Source of the DNA: Physocladia obscura
Lineage: Eukaryota > Chytridiomycota > Chytridiomycetes > Chytridiales > Chytriomycetaceae
Reading direction: 5' to 3'
Assembly: GCA_027596945.1 (NCBI GenBank)
Contig: JADGJH010000169.1
Span: 1-26,866, forward strand
Length of the DNA stretch: 26,866 nt
The notes beneath the pieces were generated by a model, which saw only the letters and a list, made by a program, of their open reading frames with translations, did not search any database and was not told the DNA's origin. The translations under genes and the position numbers were made by a program. Below, piece after piece: positions 13,261 to 23,400 of this stretch (position 1 is its first letter; every line of letters begins with the position of its first letter).

Positions 13261-13739
13261 CATAGTTGTAGCAAGAATCAGAAAGGACAGTTTTGAAAGT
13301 ATTGTTTCAAATGGACCAGAGATTCAGACCTTTGCTTTAGAATGATCTTCCATCTTTGTGAAGTATTGTTATACCTGCTGCATGGGTAAGAATCATAATG
13401 CCAAGAGTTGCTGTTGTTGTTGCTGCTGTATCCATCTCCAACTTGAAAATTTTCTGGCAGGAATGATTCCAGAAAAAAAACAAAGCAGTTATCACTGCTG
13501 GCAATTTTTTTTGGCAGGAATGAAAAATCCACTCAGAACCCTCCATCATTCCATTTTTCACAAAGAAAAAAAAATACCCCACAGCACTGCACTCAGGTTT
13601 AGCATACTCTTTCTTTAATTTATTTCTCAAGGTTCTATCCACACGGATCTCTAAAATTCGCTTCTTTTTTTTTTGAAACTCAACTGTGGCATTGTATGAA
13701 ACAAAAAGTTGTGTTTTCAGTCCCTGCAACTGCTAAAAT

Positions 13740-14039
13740 CCTAGATTCACTCAAGAATTCTACAATACTACAACTCTTCAAGAAAAAATCATAGGAATAA
13801 GTGTATATTTTCTGTTTGTAGTTTTTGTAATTTTTTTATTCAAAAATATAAAATCAGAAATTTTATTAAAAAACTTTTCAAGAAAAAGTTGTTGTGTTGT
13901 AATTTTTTATACTGTTAAAATATTTTTGAGCTGTTTGTTTATTGAAAAATAACTTTTATTTATTGACGCATAATATATTCCTAACTTTTATTTATTGAAA
14001 CCAGTCTATTTTTAAGTATTACCATTGTATTTTTATTGC
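13740..14039. other. A/T-rich spacer between two transposon fragments
   Basis: Nothing codable is visible. The stretch is dominated by T and A runs with repeated short words such as TTTATTTATTGA (about 13955 and 13990), probably the flank or terminus of the elements on either side. Confidence 0.4.
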
Positions 14040-14566
14040 TTATTGTTCAAAAAAAACAGATCTTATTTGTGATATCCCAGTCCTTCTTACTCTGAGATTA
14101 TAAAGACAATGAATAACTTCCAATCTAGCAGCCCGAAGTTCTTGATTGTATGGAAGTAGCATTAATAATCTTTGATAAACTTTTTTGACAGATCCCATAC
14201 CCCACTCAGCTACTTGCCGAGTAGATACAATTGCATTGCTAACAACCATCAGACTTTTCAAATATTTTTTAGTGCTTGTTTTAGATCCACTTCCTTCAGT
14301 GGCATCACAATTTTGTTGAACATATTGCCATTCACCAGAAAAGCCAAATTGGCACAGACACCATACTTCTGTAATGTCAAAAATTTGTCTAGTAGCTTTT
14401 CCTGAAACAGGTGGCTCATTTCCCCATCATTCCCTGAGCCAGGGCAGCTGTGCTTCATCCAAATAATTGTCTCTGTTTTGCCATGATTATAGAATAAAGA
14501 AGGATATATAACATAACTCACCATCAGCTCTGAAACAAAGCACACCAGTAACTAGAACAGAATGCA
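14040..14566 (-). pseudogene. Harbinger-type DDE transposase fragment, copy B
   Basis: C-terminal half of a DDE_Tnp4-type transposase, homologous throughout to the copy at the right end of the window. It reads TETIIWMKHSCPGSGNDGEM, NLAFLVNGNMFNKIV, then after a stop and frame change VVSNAIVSTRQVAEWGMGSV and LYNLRVRRTGISQIRSVFF before a TAA. A GT-AG intron-like gap (GATGGTGAG...AACAG, about 14522-14470) sits at the same place as in the right-end copy. The N-terminal half is missing: homology stops at about 14570 where LINE sequence begins. Confidence 0.75.
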
Positions 14567-14576
14567 GCCATCTTTT

Positions 14577-16390
14577 TCAGTTCCTATTGCCTTCAACACA
14601 TTTTGCTCTGCTGTGAAGAAGATTGATACTTTTTTTGACTCCCATGTCTTGCATTTCTTGTATTGATTCTTCTGATGGGGTGTTTGAGATAAGGTATTTC
14701 CATTGGTTATTTTCCTGATTTGTCGCAGGTATGCTCACATCAGTTTCCTGCTCTGATAAAGTTTCATTTCTATCAGTTTCTTCCTCCATTTTGAGTTTCT
14801 CCTTTAGTTTTTGCAGTCTTACTTTTTCTTCATTGCTCACTCCCAATATTTTGTATATTTTCCTTCTTTCTTCCCTGTATACTATTTTTCTTTTCCTTTT
14901 TGTTTGCCTTTTGTCTTTTTTAATTGTTATTAGGCTATATGGCCCATTTTTACCATCACTATCATATTCCAGTTTTTTCATTTCCTCAGTTTCATAAACA
15001 CAGAACTTACAAGCCCCTTGGCTATTGCCTTTAATTTTTATACACTCACATCCTTTGCATTCTATTACATATAAGTCACCTTTATTGCTTATGGCTGTTC
15101 TCCAGTTATTTATGTTTTTTCTGTCACCACTTGGTTGTTTGTCTAGCTCTTCTGCTGTTAGCTCAACAAGGTGGGTCATAGTATAGAATATCCACCCATT
15201 CTCATCTTTTTCAACTCCTATTTCATTTATTCTCCCTTGAATGCATCTGTTATCATATGGTTTTATCCATTTGATTATGTCACCCACTTTCTTTGTTGCA
15301 AGTTTCATTTCTATCTGTTCTGTTCTGTGGAAGGGATTGGGTGATTTTACTTGGTGTGTTTCTTGCATTTGTTCTTTTTCATCTATTTTACTTTCTATTT
15401 TTTCAGCCATTTCTATATACCAGTAAAATTTATCTTCTCCTGGGTATCTTCTCCTCATATCATTGACTGACAGCATTTTCTTGCTTTCTGCAGATAGTAT
15501 CTGTTCAAAGAATATTATGTTGTGTTGGGCAAGGTGTTTGTATACTTTGTTGTAGTGTTTGTAATTGTCTATAATTTCAAACATAGATGTGCTTCCTCCT
15601 TCAGTCAATCCTATTGGTTTTTGTATTTTCCCTTCCATGTTCATGTGTTCAGCAGCTTTTAGGGTAAATTGTTGCCAGAACAGCCTTGTCATGACTGATA
15701 CTAGAAAGTGTGTTCCTTTCTGTACTTTGACTGGAAATGGTTTGTTGAATATGAAGTATGGAAGTGCTAGCTGATTTTGCAGCTATAGTGCTTTTATTCT
15801 CATTGCTCTTCCCAAGAGATTGTCTCAATTCATCCATTTATTGCTAGATCCACATCATAATGTGCATTCCAGTTCTCCAATTTCCTATTTGACTATGTTC
15901 TATTGTTGTATCTGGAGTATCTTTCGACAATCCAGCTTTTTGTTTATACAGTTTTTTCACTGGTGAATACCATTTTGCCACAAGTGATTCAGGTGCTCCC
16001 AAGGTTTGCCACTTGTATCTTGCCTGCAGTAATAGTATTTGATTCATTATTATTCCTACTCCTTTGTGTGTTATTCTTTTGTCTCTTAGTATTTCTATAG
16101 TGTCTTAGATCTGCTCGTCTATTTTTTTTAACTGCTAAGTTCCCATCATTTGTTGCTGTAAAGTAGTTTCCAAGTAGTCTTTCTCCATTGCTGTCTGTTT
16201 TAATCTCAACTTGCCTTCTTTTGTCCCATTGCAGCATCTTGCTGCTTGTTTTTGGGTTTAGTGTTATGATTTTTGTCTTAATTGCGTTGAGCTCTATTGT
16301 GTTTCCATTGAGAAATTCCACAACCAGATCTTTTTGTCTGACTAGTTCTTCCCAAGATTTGTATATTAGTAGAATTGTTGATAGTAATAA
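14577..16390 (-). pseudogene. 5'-truncated, frameshifted LINE (reverse transcriptase C-terminus)
   Basis: Non-LTR retrotransposon remnant. It begins in the RT thumb (SWEELVRQKDLVVEFLNG, IELNAIKTKIITLN), just past where the YADD active site should be, so finger and palm are absent. It then changes frame at an A run near 16125 (EILRDKRITHKGVGIIMNQI) and again near 15850. A long open stretch 15692-14577 follows (371 codons: LFWQQFTLKAAEHMN, KPIGLTEGG, a Cys cluster ECKGCECIKIK...ACKFC, then charged coiled-coil-like sequence). The last stop is only a few bases from Harbinger sequence, so there is almost no 3' UTR or tail. The fungal LINE family assignment is by resemblance of the RT C-terminal region. 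Confidence 0.75.
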
Positions 16391-16394
16391 AAGA

Positions 16395-16966
16395 ACTTTG
16401 ACATTGTTAGTACTTTCAAAAAGAATACCATACCTTTTTGAAATATGAAAGCTGTTACTTAGAAACATAAAAAAGTCGGTCTTGTTTCGCAATGGGAATA
16501 GTTTTTGCAAGTGTGCAAGTTGTTCAGCAAGAATCATCCTCAAACGGTTCGTGTCAATATTTTGAGTTTTGAGTTTCAACAGGTTCAATTTGACAAGGGC
16601 AGTCAGAGTTTCGAAAACATTTTCGCTTTTGTGCAAGATATTGAGTGATGAGACTTAATTTTGTGAATCGTTTCAAAGTGTTGCAGGACCATGAAACAGT
16701 AGTAAGGCTTTAACTTTGGAATATTTGTCAATTGCAGCAACAAATTTTCCCTTTTGATTTGTTCTAGTGGCCGAGTGGACAGACTTCATCAGTGATGGCA
16801 ATATTTGCGAAATTGCTGACTTAAGCTTGCTATCACTCTTCTTGCAAAGCTGTTTAATCCACTGCAGGAACTGACCTTCAATTTGGGCATTGTTCTTTTG
16901 TTCCTTCCAACGCGTTGGAAATTTTGAAAATATGGCATTAAACATTATAATTGACATAGTATGCAC
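16395..16966 (-). pseudogene. Unrecognised gene remnant next to the LINE
   Basis: Two protein-like minus-strand stretches in the same frame are separated by stops. 16966-16673 begins near ATG and contains FPTRWKEQKNNAQIEGQFL and ISQILPSLMKSVHSAT. 16636-16435 contains ENVFETLTALVKLNLLKLK and LRMILAEQLAHLQKLFPLR, both helix-rich. At its lower end, KR is followed by an intron-like element with donor GTATGG (about 16434), a perfect TACTAAC branch-point word and an AAG acceptor (about 16396), and LINE sequence follows within a few bases. I do not recognise the protein. It may be a host gene cut off by the LINE. Confidence 0.4.
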
Positions 16967-17409
16967 GGAAATTTACGCTGTATAAGGAATAAGTATAAGT
17001 TGTTAGTTGTTAGTGTCAATATTACTACCTTCAAAACGAAAAGCCTTCATACTTTAATAGTAAACAAGATAAAACGCTGGCTGAACGGAAGAAACAACCA
17101 ACTGCTCCTGCGAAATAACAATGCTAATTATGTGGATGCAATGACGAAAGTGTTGTTTTTAGCCCTGAAATGAAATAAAATCGAACCGATTTGCTTATTC
17201 CAATGCATTTAAAAATAAAGAAAAATCATTTTATAATAGAAATAGATTTTTGATTATAGAAACGGCAGAGGGGCACAAAAGGTGACAGTGTTGCCCTGGA
17301 TTGGTTTAGGCGTGCCTATGAATACAGGCGTGAGTATCGCTGATTTTTTAACGCGTCATTTTCAGAAAAAGAAAATAAAGCCAAAAAAACAGCGAAACAT
17401 ATGATCAAA
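16967..17409. other. Intergenic region
   Basis: Nothing recognised. A 70-codon plus-strand frame (16961-17173) has no motif. The stretch 17260-17340 is more GC-rich than its surroundings but shows no tRNA or other RNA fold that I can identify. Confidence 0.4.
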
Positions 17410-18198
17410 TCATGTGTTTACTTTGTGCAATAAAATGCGTGAAAAGATCAACTTCATCCCGTAGATGGAGAAACCACCAGCACCACCATGAGAAAGCAAG
17501 TTGGCTCCAGTCACACAGGCACCCGACCGTGGGACCGCCAAAAACGCAGCCGACTCTGCAATGTCCTCGGGCGTGCCCAAACGCTTGAACAAGGACGTCT
17601 CCGCCCCAGCTGCTGCCACACCGTCACCTGCACTTCTCAACATGTCCGAATCAATGTGTCCAGGAGAAATTGTGTTGACGCGAATCTTGCGGGGACCCAA
17701 TTCAACAGCCAATGTACGCGTGAACCCTTCAATGACGGCTTTGCTGAGGGTGTTGGAAACTCCTGGAAATGGACCCTTTGTCACGATAGAGGTGATGTTG
17801 ATGATGGTTCCGTGCTCTTGGATGTAAGGGACTGCAGTACCAGTCACGAAAAAGGTTCCGTCAACATTGATGCGATAATCTTGCGATACTGTTCGGTAGT
17901 CTGGGTCTCAACTGGTGCACCGAGGAATACACCTGCATTGTTGACGAGAACATCGAGTTTCTTGAAGTGGACGAGTCCTGCTCGTTGGAAACGTCAGCTT
18001 GGACGGCAATAGCCTCGCTTCCAAGGACCTTGATCGAAGAGACGACTTCTTCAGCGGCAGCCTTGTTGCCAGCATAGTTGACAACCACTTTGGTTCCAAG
18101 TGTAGCAAACTTGATGGCGATAGCGCGTCCGATACCGCGGGAAGCTCCGGTCACAACGGTGACCTTACCAGCAAAGTCAGTTTTAAGAGAGAGCTCAT
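17410..18198 (-). pseudogene. Broken FabG-like short-chain dehydrogenase
   Basis: NAD(P)-dependent reductase fold of the classical SDR class. The cofactor motif TGASRGIG, ADVSNEQD, LDVLVNNAG, INVDGTFFVTG, INITSIV and RVNTISPGHIDSDML are all present in order. However, the reading frame changes three times: between the likely start ATG (18198) and FAGKVTVVTGA, between ADVSNEQD and the HFKKLDVLVNNAG stretch (where about eight residues are also missing), and between EQYRKII and INVDGT. The catalytic Tyr of YxxxK is replaced by Asn (SNTLSK, near 17735). There is no intron. An in-frame ATG at 18262 would avoid the first shift but gives an atypical N-terminus. Assembly error could explain single-base shifts, but not the Tyr loss. 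Confidence 0.8.
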
Positions 18199-18361
18199 GT
18201 TGTTTCGTTCTTTCGTTTCGTTTTGATTGACTTATGGACGGGTCGTGAAAAAATCGTTTCAAATCATCGTTTCAAATCATCTGCATTTCGAATGTACGCG
18301 AATAAATTCAGGCCTGGGAGTGTTCTGGAAGACCAAAAAATCCAAGAACTCCGTTCACACC
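18199..18361. promoter_or_regulatory. Divergent promoter between two SDR genes
   Basis: About 160 bp separate the likely starts of the minus-strand (18198) and plus-strand (18362) dehydrogenases. It contains a short direct duplication (CGTTTCAAATCAT twice, about 18255-18282). Confidence 0.5.
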
Positions 18362-19234
18362 ATGCCGTTTTCTACTGCCGACATTCCGTCACTTGCCGGT
18401 AAGACTTTTATGATAACTGGAGCAAACTCTGGCCTCGGCTTCGAGTCTGCAAAAGTGTTTGCCCAAAAAGGCGCAACAGTCTACCTCCATGGACGCTCGC
18501 TGGGAAAGGTCCAGGAAGCTATCGCTGAAATCAAGAAAGTTACTCCAACCGCAAACTTGTTTCCAGCAGTTGCCGAACTTTCAGATCTTGCCTCCATCAA
18601 GGGAATGGTCGCCAACCTCGACATTCGTCAATTGGACGTTCTCATGCTCAACGCTGGAATTCCGTTTGTGGAATACAACCTCAGCAACCAAGGAATCGAG
18701 AGTATATTTCATGTGAACCACCTGAGCCACTTCTATCTCGTCCAGCTCCTCTGGAGTCTGATTGTGAAGTCCAATACCAGGGTGGTCTCGGTGTCTGCAA
18801 AACCTCCCTTGGCGCTGGCTGCACTGAAGTTTGACTTGGAGGAGATCAACAACCAGTCTGCATTCTCGGCTCCAGTCGCCTACGCAAACTCCAAGTTGGC
18901 CAATGTGCACTTTACTGTTGGGCTTGCAAAGCGAGGAATCCATGCATGCGTCATCGATCCAGGACCCGTTAGCACTGGTATTGCGAAGAAGATGACCGCA
19001 TCTGGAGTTCTCCCGTTCCTTGGTAGAAACCTTGGCTTTCTCGTTTCCGTCAAGGTTGAAGTTGGTGCCTTAACCCAGATATTCGCGTCAGTCTCCGACA
19101 AAGCCATAGCAGGCACTGGTTGGACAAACAAGGATCAGCCGTGGGATTTGGTGAAAATCCCGACGTTCAAGGAGCCGGACACAGAGACTTTGTGGACCTT
19201 TTCCGAAGATCTTCTCAGATCCAAGGGATTTTAG
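18362..19234 (+). CDS. Short-chain dehydrogenase/reductase, intact, 290 aa
   Basis: NAD(P)-dependent oxidoreductase of the classical SDR superfamily, nearest in style to the retinol-dehydrogenase/WW-oxidoreductase-like group; substrate unknown. The Rossmann motif TGANSGLG is at residues 19-26, LMLNAG in the middle, a Ser in VVSVSA (about 145), and the catalytic pair Y174/K178 in YANSKLAN, followed by VIDPGPVST. The tail is full length. One exon, no intron, and noticeably more G/C in its codons than the split genes nearby. Start: ATG at 18362, 18 residues before the cofactor motif; the frame is open further upstream but that part is not SDR-like. AATAAA lies 36 bp past the stop. It is divergent from a broken SDR of a different subgroup. 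Confidence 0.9.
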   Translation: MPFSTADIPSLAGKTFMITGANSGLGFESAKVFAQKGATVYLHGRSLGKVQEAIAEIKKVTPTANLFPAVAELSDLASIKGMVANLDIRQLDVLMLNAGIPFVEYNLSNQGIESIFHVNHLSHFYLVQLLWSLIVKSNTRVVSVSAKPPLALAALKFDLEEINNQSAFSAPVAYANSKLANVHFTVGLAKRGIHACVIDPGPVSTGIAKKMTASGVLPFLGRNLGFLVSVKVEVGALTQIFASVSDKAIAGTGWTNKDQPWDLVKIPTFKEPDTETLWTFSEDLLRSKGF

Positions 19235-19269
19235 TTTTTGAGTTTGATTGTAATGTCTGAACAGCAATG

Positions 19270-19275
19270 AATAAA
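19270..19275 (+). promoter_or_regulatory. Polyadenylation signal (AATAAA)
   Basis: Canonical AATAAA 36 bp downstream of the SDR stop codon at 19234. Confidence 0.6.
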
Positions 19276-20158
19276 ATGCAAAACGCCAAAACTTCAGAGC
19301 TTTTTATATCCAACCCAAGATGATTTTTACTAATGTCTCCAATAGATTGAATGCATTGAAGGCTTCTATTAAAAAATATGGAAGTTCCAACTAACTCTGT
19401 AGACTCTGTCCGCCTGGCCTTCGTCTTCCTGTTGGCTCTTCATTCGCCGTCATTCGATAGAATCGCTCATTTGTGGACAAGTCGCTGTTCATCGCTGAAG
19501 TTGTATCCGCTGATGCGAGAGTAAATCTCATTCCAGCGCTTCGGCAAATCGCTCAATCTGTCGATGCTCAAGTTCTTCCACGATATCGTTGGTGCTGATG
19601 AGAATCGACAGCAAATTTTTAAGCACATCATATTTTGGAGTTATTATCGAGTTCAATGTGGCTGGGGAGGAGGAGGAGGATTTGCAAGATAAGGCATTCA
19701 CTGGATTAAATCAAGTTCACGATAAGGACTATCGTGCAGGTTGTCCCCAGCAGTTGACAAAACTTTGTGAATATGGTATTATGTAGTTGGTGAAAATTGG
19801 GAGAAATATTTAGGTGGTCTGGAGGAAAATCTAAACTTTGTCATATTGCATAAACCAAATATCAATAAAAGAAGAGGTGTTCAATGGAAGATTTTTGTCA
19901 GTACCAACGTACCAACTGAAGGAGCAAACCATCAAGAAATGCGAAATTTAGTTTGCAACCAGATTCTAATTTTCGCTTTAGATTCTAATTACGAATTGAA
20001 ATTGCCAACATGAAAATATTCTAGCAATCCCTCTCAAATATTTACCCTTCTCGAAAATCAATAAATAAGTCACTTTCGAGAATTTTGAGTGAGAGTCTCA
20101 CTGAAATAAAACGGCACTATCTGGTGCTCGCCGTATACTACTTATATGAGAAATCTTT
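19276..20158. other. Intergenic region with possible decayed gene
   Basis: Protein-like plus-strand readings occur at about 19610-19786 (FGVIIEFNVAGEEEEDLQ, VHDKDYRAGCPQQLTKLCEYG) and, in another frame, 19786-20013 (VGENWEKYLGGLEENLNFV, INKRRGVQWKIFVST). The two could be one gene with a frameshift near 19785. On the minus strand, about 19640-19500 also gives a helical reading (LKNLLSILISTNDIVEELEH). None is recognised. Confidence 0.25.
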
Positions 20159-20356
20159 CTACGCTCTTTCTGCTGAGGCTGATGGTGATACATAAAAAAT
20201 GCAGCAAGCAATTTTTACTAGTCCAAATGCAGAAGTTTTTTTGTAAACAGCAGCATAATATTTGTTTATGTCCTTCCATAAATCGGTAAATAATGAAAGT
20301 TTATCTAAAGCTTTTTTAAACTTCAAAACTCCAAAGTATTCTGTCCATTGAAACAT
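20159..20356 (-). CDS. Small hypothetical ORF downstream of the TIR-NACHT gene, 65 aa
   Basis: Starts at a real ATG 58 bp below the stop codon of the TIR-NACHT gene on the same strand. It reads as a plausible small protein (WTEYFGVLKFKKALDKLSLF, KYYAAVYKKTSAFG) with a hydrophobic C-terminal third. No family is recognised. It could be a 3' UTR accident, a separate small gene, or a former last exon of its neighbour. Confidence 0.2.
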   Translation of the reverse strand: MFQWTEYFGVLKFKKALDKLSLFTDLWKDINKYYAAVYKKTSAFGLVKIACCIFYVSPSASAERA

Positions 20357-20413
20357 ACATACTACAACTTTTTTTGTTTTTTTTGTTTTGGTAAATTGAC
20401 ACGAATTTTGTTA

Positions 20414-23400
20414 TCATTTCTTAAACTTGGTGTCGCTATCATCCAACTTGGCGGATGTTTGAATGCCATTCTTTGATGAAACCTCCCATAAATCAAGTTG
20501 GATGTTATTTTTTGAAGAAATTCTTGCTATTTGGAAAGAGTCTAGGGCTAGATCTAGATTCCAATCTGAGAGGTGTTCAATACGAAAATTGACAGCAAAA
20601 TGACTTCCAAGGGTCAATTCTGGTATATAAACGCATGGCAGATTCACAACGCGCCAGGAACCAGACATCTGCTCAGTATAATTTTCCCACATCTCAGCCA
20701 AAGTTCGAGATACTTTGGCCGCAGTGTTTTTCATTTCATCGACAACCTCTGCAGATACAGTAACCTTTTCTGGCAATGATTGAGTGGATATTTGCGCTAT
20801 AAGAATTAGACTCGGAATATACAAGCCTGCAGACACATTTGAAATTGTAGCAGTCACGTCAAACGAATTTGGAGCGAGAAGATGTGCAACAGTTTGAGAG
20901 TTCCTGTGTATGTTTGATTAAGAATATAAAACAAAATTATATCCATGAGCAACATACCCAGGGCCAAACCCTTTTTTATCAAGCCTGCTTGTGATGCGCC
21001 AATACTTGTTGCCATCCCCAAAGTTTATAGCAGATGCTTCAACAAATTTCAAATCAGAAACATGTACGCTGAGAAATTTTGCAACCGGTTGTTTCTTGTT
21101 GTTGATTGATTTTTCCAGCACCTTGGCTGTCCATTTATCAATTGCATCATTGGCTGACTTCATATCTACAAAAAATCGCTCATCGAGGCATCGATTTTTA
21201 GAAGTTAAAAAGTTTCGCAGAGTTTCTGAGCTTGAGATTTGCTTCTGACTGTTGATATTTAGAACACGTAGCATCTGTTGAATTGCGATGGTAAAAAAAA
21301 ATAAATAAATAAATAAAAAAATTAGCTTGATACTATCGAGAACAGAAACCAAAAACCAAAAACCTGAACAATAATGCGGCCAACGAAATGTGGTTTCAAA
21401 TTCAACACATCAGCAACAAAATCTTGAGCAACAGGTTGATCTATCACTAAAATAACTCCCATCACTTTCTGGAACAGACTGATTGTGCTTCTATTCGCCT
21501 TTTGGAACTCCTGTGATAAAATACGAATGTACAAATCGTCTTCACTGCCTTCAAAGTCTTTAAATGCTGTAATTAAACTTGCTTCGCTCATTTCATTCGG
21601 TTTTGAATACCAGAAGTTTTCTATATCAAGAAAAGAGAGGGAAATATAGACGAATGAGCCGTTGGCCTTTTCACTTAAAATTTTAACACATTCGGTCACT
21701 GTTTCGTCAGCAACAACCAGGTGCATTTGACTTGCAATGTTTGTCAGTTGATATTTGATGTAGAGCTCAATATCGTGATTTTCTGCTACTCCTGAAATTA
21801 TGAGAGTGGCTGCATTTGTTTTCGCCAGGGCATCATAAATATCAGACTGAGGGCTAGCAGTGACGAAAATTTTTACAAAGTTGGGCAATTTGGGAAATCC
21901 AATCTTGATTATTTCCAGAACTTGTTTTCTAGCTTCATCGCCTGCTACGCCGCAATCATCTAACGCGTCAACGGCTATATATGCTTCAATTTTATGATTT
22001 ACACGTTGAAGTCCGGCAATAACAAGCTTATGAAATGCCCGTACAGGATCAGAAAACAAAGACGCGTATTCACCGATTGGGAGTTTTTTGGCCAAATCAT
22101 ATTCTTCGTAAATATAACTCCGAAACTCTGGAAAGGTATTAGCGAAATCACGAACAATGGTGAAGACCATTGATATTGCGACGTTTTTTTGCAATCGCTT
22201 GAAAAAAAATTTTGAGACTGAAAAATTTGAAGCTTCCAATATTTCGATTATACGAGCCAATACAAATGACTTTCCAGACCCAGGAGCTCCGGTTAGCCAG
22301 AGTACATTTTCATTGGCAGTGTTTGATTTCAGCCAGTTTTGGAGTTGATCGGAGACCCAACCACAAGTTCCCTCGAGATATTTCCGCTCTACTTCAATTG
22401 AAAAGTCAACGGGTCCAAGCCAATCTAATATCTGGGCTTTTTTTCATTCACATGTCAGTGAAATCCATATTATAAAATATATACATGAACTCACTTGAAA
22501 GGTTTTTAAGTGTTACTTTGAGCTGCACAACAGATCCCGCTTTTGCAGAGAAAACAATATCAGCCAAAGTTGATTTGGAATCAATCTCGGTTTGTATATC
22601 CAGCTGATTTGTGGCGGCCCCAAGTTTTGCCGCAATCTGGTAATAATTCTCAATGAGACTCATATATACTCCTACAGAAAGTTACCTCTTGTTTCAAAGC
22701 TTCGACAGTTCGATCAGTCAAAATGAACTCAAATTTACTTCCGTTGAAATTGAAAACAAATCCAAGCTTTTGGCCCAATGAAGGCGGTTGATCACTTCGA
22801 TTTTTGTCTATCAAAGTTATTGAACTATGATTTGAATGACGGGGAGCTTGAAAACGACTAGAGTCTCGGTTGTCGGCCTTTATTCCAAGATATTGCGAAA
22901 TGCTTTTATAAAGCAACTGAACTTTTTCGTCAAACTCTTTAGTTCCCACTTTGATTTCTGTAAAATCAATATGATCGACAGCTGCCATTATGAGAAACGC
23001 GGGTCCACTTTGCTGCCTGTTCTTTTCAAATTGGTCTAAAGCAAACACGATATTTTTCCTGTGGTCTGCGGCATAATTCAATTCGCGAAGACAGCTCTTT
23101 GAGAGCTTTTTTATTTATTTATTTTTATTTTTATTTTTAATTTTTAATTTATTTGAGACCAACCTGGTACCAATCGTTCAAAACAACAAGAACGACTTTA
23201 CTGTTATCAATCACATTGGAAGTGTCTGATTGAAACTGATCAAAATCAGTCCAGACTCGGAGATTATGTCTAGTGGTCAGAGCAGCATGAATGCCAGTAA
23301 CTTTTTGTTTCGACCGTATTCTTCGAAATTGATTTAGGACATGATAAAATTATATACAATAAATAAAAACTCAACTGATAAGATATCATAACATCATAAC

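Noticed and set aside
13420..13445. Poly-Cys frame and GTTGTTGTTGCTGCTG run
   Set aside because: This is a short trinucleotide repeat inside transposon flank; no metal-binding or other domain follows.
13337..13729. 130-codon minus-strand open frame upstream of Harbinger copy A
   Set aside because: Low-complexity and without transposase N-terminal motifs; kept only as a possible flank of the pseudogene, not as a gene.
14731..14997. Hydrophobic Ser/Phe-rich plus-strand frame that looks like a membrane protein
   Set aside because: It is the complement of the Lys/Glu-rich end of the LINE ORF; such charged sequences give hydrophobic shadows.
16765..16790. TGGCCGAGTGGA, like the D-arm start of a tRNA-Leu/Ser
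   Set aside because: No matching acceptor stem, anticodon arm or TTCGA-type T-arm follows at a proper distance, and the stretch lies inside a minus-strand coding-like sequence.
17488..18012. 174-codon plus-strand frame opposite the FabG-like gene
   Set aside because: Shadow of the minus-strand reductase, whose SDR motifs run through the same bases.
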